From contig JAMNXK010000132.1 of NCBI GenBank assembly GCA_023653245.1, forward strand, positions 1 through 6,368: a stretch of 6,368 nucleotides of DNA, in the 5' to 3' direction. This document shows, one piece after another, positions 5,644-6,368 of the stretch. The notes under the pieces are model-generated. The model had not been told where the DNA came from and ran no database searches. It saw nothing but the letters and a program-made list of their open reading frames with translations. The translations under genes were made by a program, and so were the position numbers. Each line of letters begins with the position of its first letter. Positions within the stretch are counted from its first letter, which is position 1. This DNA comes from Tagaea sp. GTDB lineage: Bacteria; Pseudomonadota; Alphaproteobacteria; CACIAM-22H2.

Positions 5644-6368
5644 GCATTTCTCCCAGATACCACTCGACGAAATGCGCCACGTTGCGCTCGCGCAAAGTCG
5701 AGTAAGGGCCGGGCGCGTAGGCGGGCGAGGAAATGCCGGTCTGCTGATTCTCGCAGATCGTCCAATCCTGGGAATTCGTCGCTTCCCAGAGTTCGATCAG
5801 GCGCGGAATCGCGTAGTCCTTGCCCTCGACGGCCGACGCGTCGACCAGCCAATAGCCGCGCACCAGCGTTTCGTCCGCCGACAAAGGCGTGAGGCGCGCG
5901 GCACAGGCATAGTCGCAATTCGTGTGCTGCCAGAAATTCGGGAAGACCGTGCAACGCAGCGTGCCGCTATCCCATTCCTTCACGTCGCCCATCAGATTGG
6001 AGACCGGCTTGCCGTCGAGCGATTGGGTGACGAAGCCGTCCTTGAGCGGCGTGCGATGGCAGCGCCAATTCCGGCCGGTCATGTTGGAGCTGGCGTCGCC
6101 GGTGTCGTAGCCGAGCGCTTCGAAGCGCGCATTGGCCTTGGCGACGATCGCGTCCATTTCGGGGGCGAGGGCCGGATCGAGGATCGCGCGGTCGCGGTCG
6201 ACGTCGTAGGCGGTGAGATTGTATTCGCGGTGGTTGGCGGGGCAGTGATAGCACTCGCGATTGTTCTCGAAGATCACCTTCCAATTGGCCTTCACGCGGT
6301 ATTCGGCTTGATGGGCGATCTTGACCTTGTGGAGCGCGTGCGGGCGCAGCTTGCGCGCGATGGTTTCG
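5636..6368 (-). CDS. Rieske oxygenase large subunit, glycine betaine/carnitine type (C-terminal part)
   Basis: The frame is open to the right edge, so only about 243 C-terminal residues are seen; full-length relatives are usually somewhat above 400. The Rieske 2Fe-2S domain lies outside. The visible part is the catalytic domain, with KANWKVIFENNRECYHC and NH after it. This gives E-x2-H-x4-H, the spacing of the mononuclear iron site in Rieske oxygenases, with Glu where ring-hydroxylating enzymes have the bridging Asp. That replacement is known from carnitine monooxygenase CntA and is typical of quaternary-amine oxygenases. The third iron ligand is probably the Asp of NSQDWTICEN (near 5765). 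ENNRECYHC favours a GbcA-like glycine betaine oxygenase, releasing dimethylglycine and formaldehyde; carnitine or stachydrine remain possible. The reductase partner is not in the window. The TGA stop (5636-5638) overlaps the start of the flavoprotein gene, which supports joint operation. Confidence 0.9.
   Translation of the reverse strand, partial: ETIARKLRPHALHKVKIAHQAEYRVKANWKVIFENNRECYHCPANHREYNLTAYDVDRDRAILDPALAPEMDAIVAKANARFEALGYDTGDASSNMTGRNWRCHRTPLKDGFVTQSLDGKPVSNLMGDVKEWDSGTLRCTVFPNFWQHTNCDYACAARLTPLSADETLVRGYWLVDASAVEGKDYAIPRLIELWEATNSQDWTICENQQTGISSPAYAPGPYSTLRERNVAHFVEWYLGEMRG

Noticed and set aside
3235..5892. Plus-strand open frame of 885 codons opposite the flavoprotein and oxygenase genes
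   Set aside because: It spans two well-supported minus-strand genes and their junction, has shadow-type composition and shows no domain.

Overview
The window is GC-rich (roughly two thirds G+C by eye) and densely coded. Its protein families, and a CTAG-bounded palindromic element beginning GAGCG..ATG.GTTTTG, suggest an alphaproteobacterium, perhaps Rhodospirillales-like. This is an inference from composition and style, since no marker gene is present.

Right part (3220-6368, minus strand): a catabolic operon for methylated amines. Transcription runs right to left. The first gene is the C-terminal catalytic part of a Rieske non-haem iron oxygenase of the glycine betaine / carnitine / quaternary ammonium type; its N-terminus lies outside the window. 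It overlaps by 8 nt the start of an 807-residue fusion flavoprotein of the dimethylglycine/sarcosine dehydrogenase family, which has an FAD oxidase part followed by a folate-binding GcvT-like part. The likely chemistry is stepwise N-demethylation: the oxygenase removes a methyl group as formaldehyde, and the flavoprotein oxidises the next N-methyl group and loads it onto tetrahydrofolate. The exact substrate cannot be read from the sequence; glycine betaine to dimethylglycine to sarcosine is the favoured guess.

Middle (1527-3219, minus strand): 70 nt downstream lies a membrane-anchored, FMN-binding protein related to the synthase domain of glutamate synthase, with a 3Fe-4S cysteine motif but no glutaminase domain. 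Its ribosome binding site sits inside a perfect 9-bp inverted repeat that could hide it in the mRNA.

Between the convergent genes (1351-1530) is a nearly full-length palindromic element of 180 bp bounded by CTAG. It looks like a non-autonomous insertion (MITE) of a TA-targeting transposase family such as IS630. Both flanking genes take their TAG stop codon from the element's two ends. This fits an insertion into a CTAG that two convergent genes once shared as overlapping stops.

Left part (1-1354): three small genes of unknown function (a plus-strand exported protein and two minus-strand proteins), an AT-rich promoter-like island near 620-690, and a possible truncated gene start at the left edge. 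No RNA genes, CRISPR arrays or complete transposases were seen.
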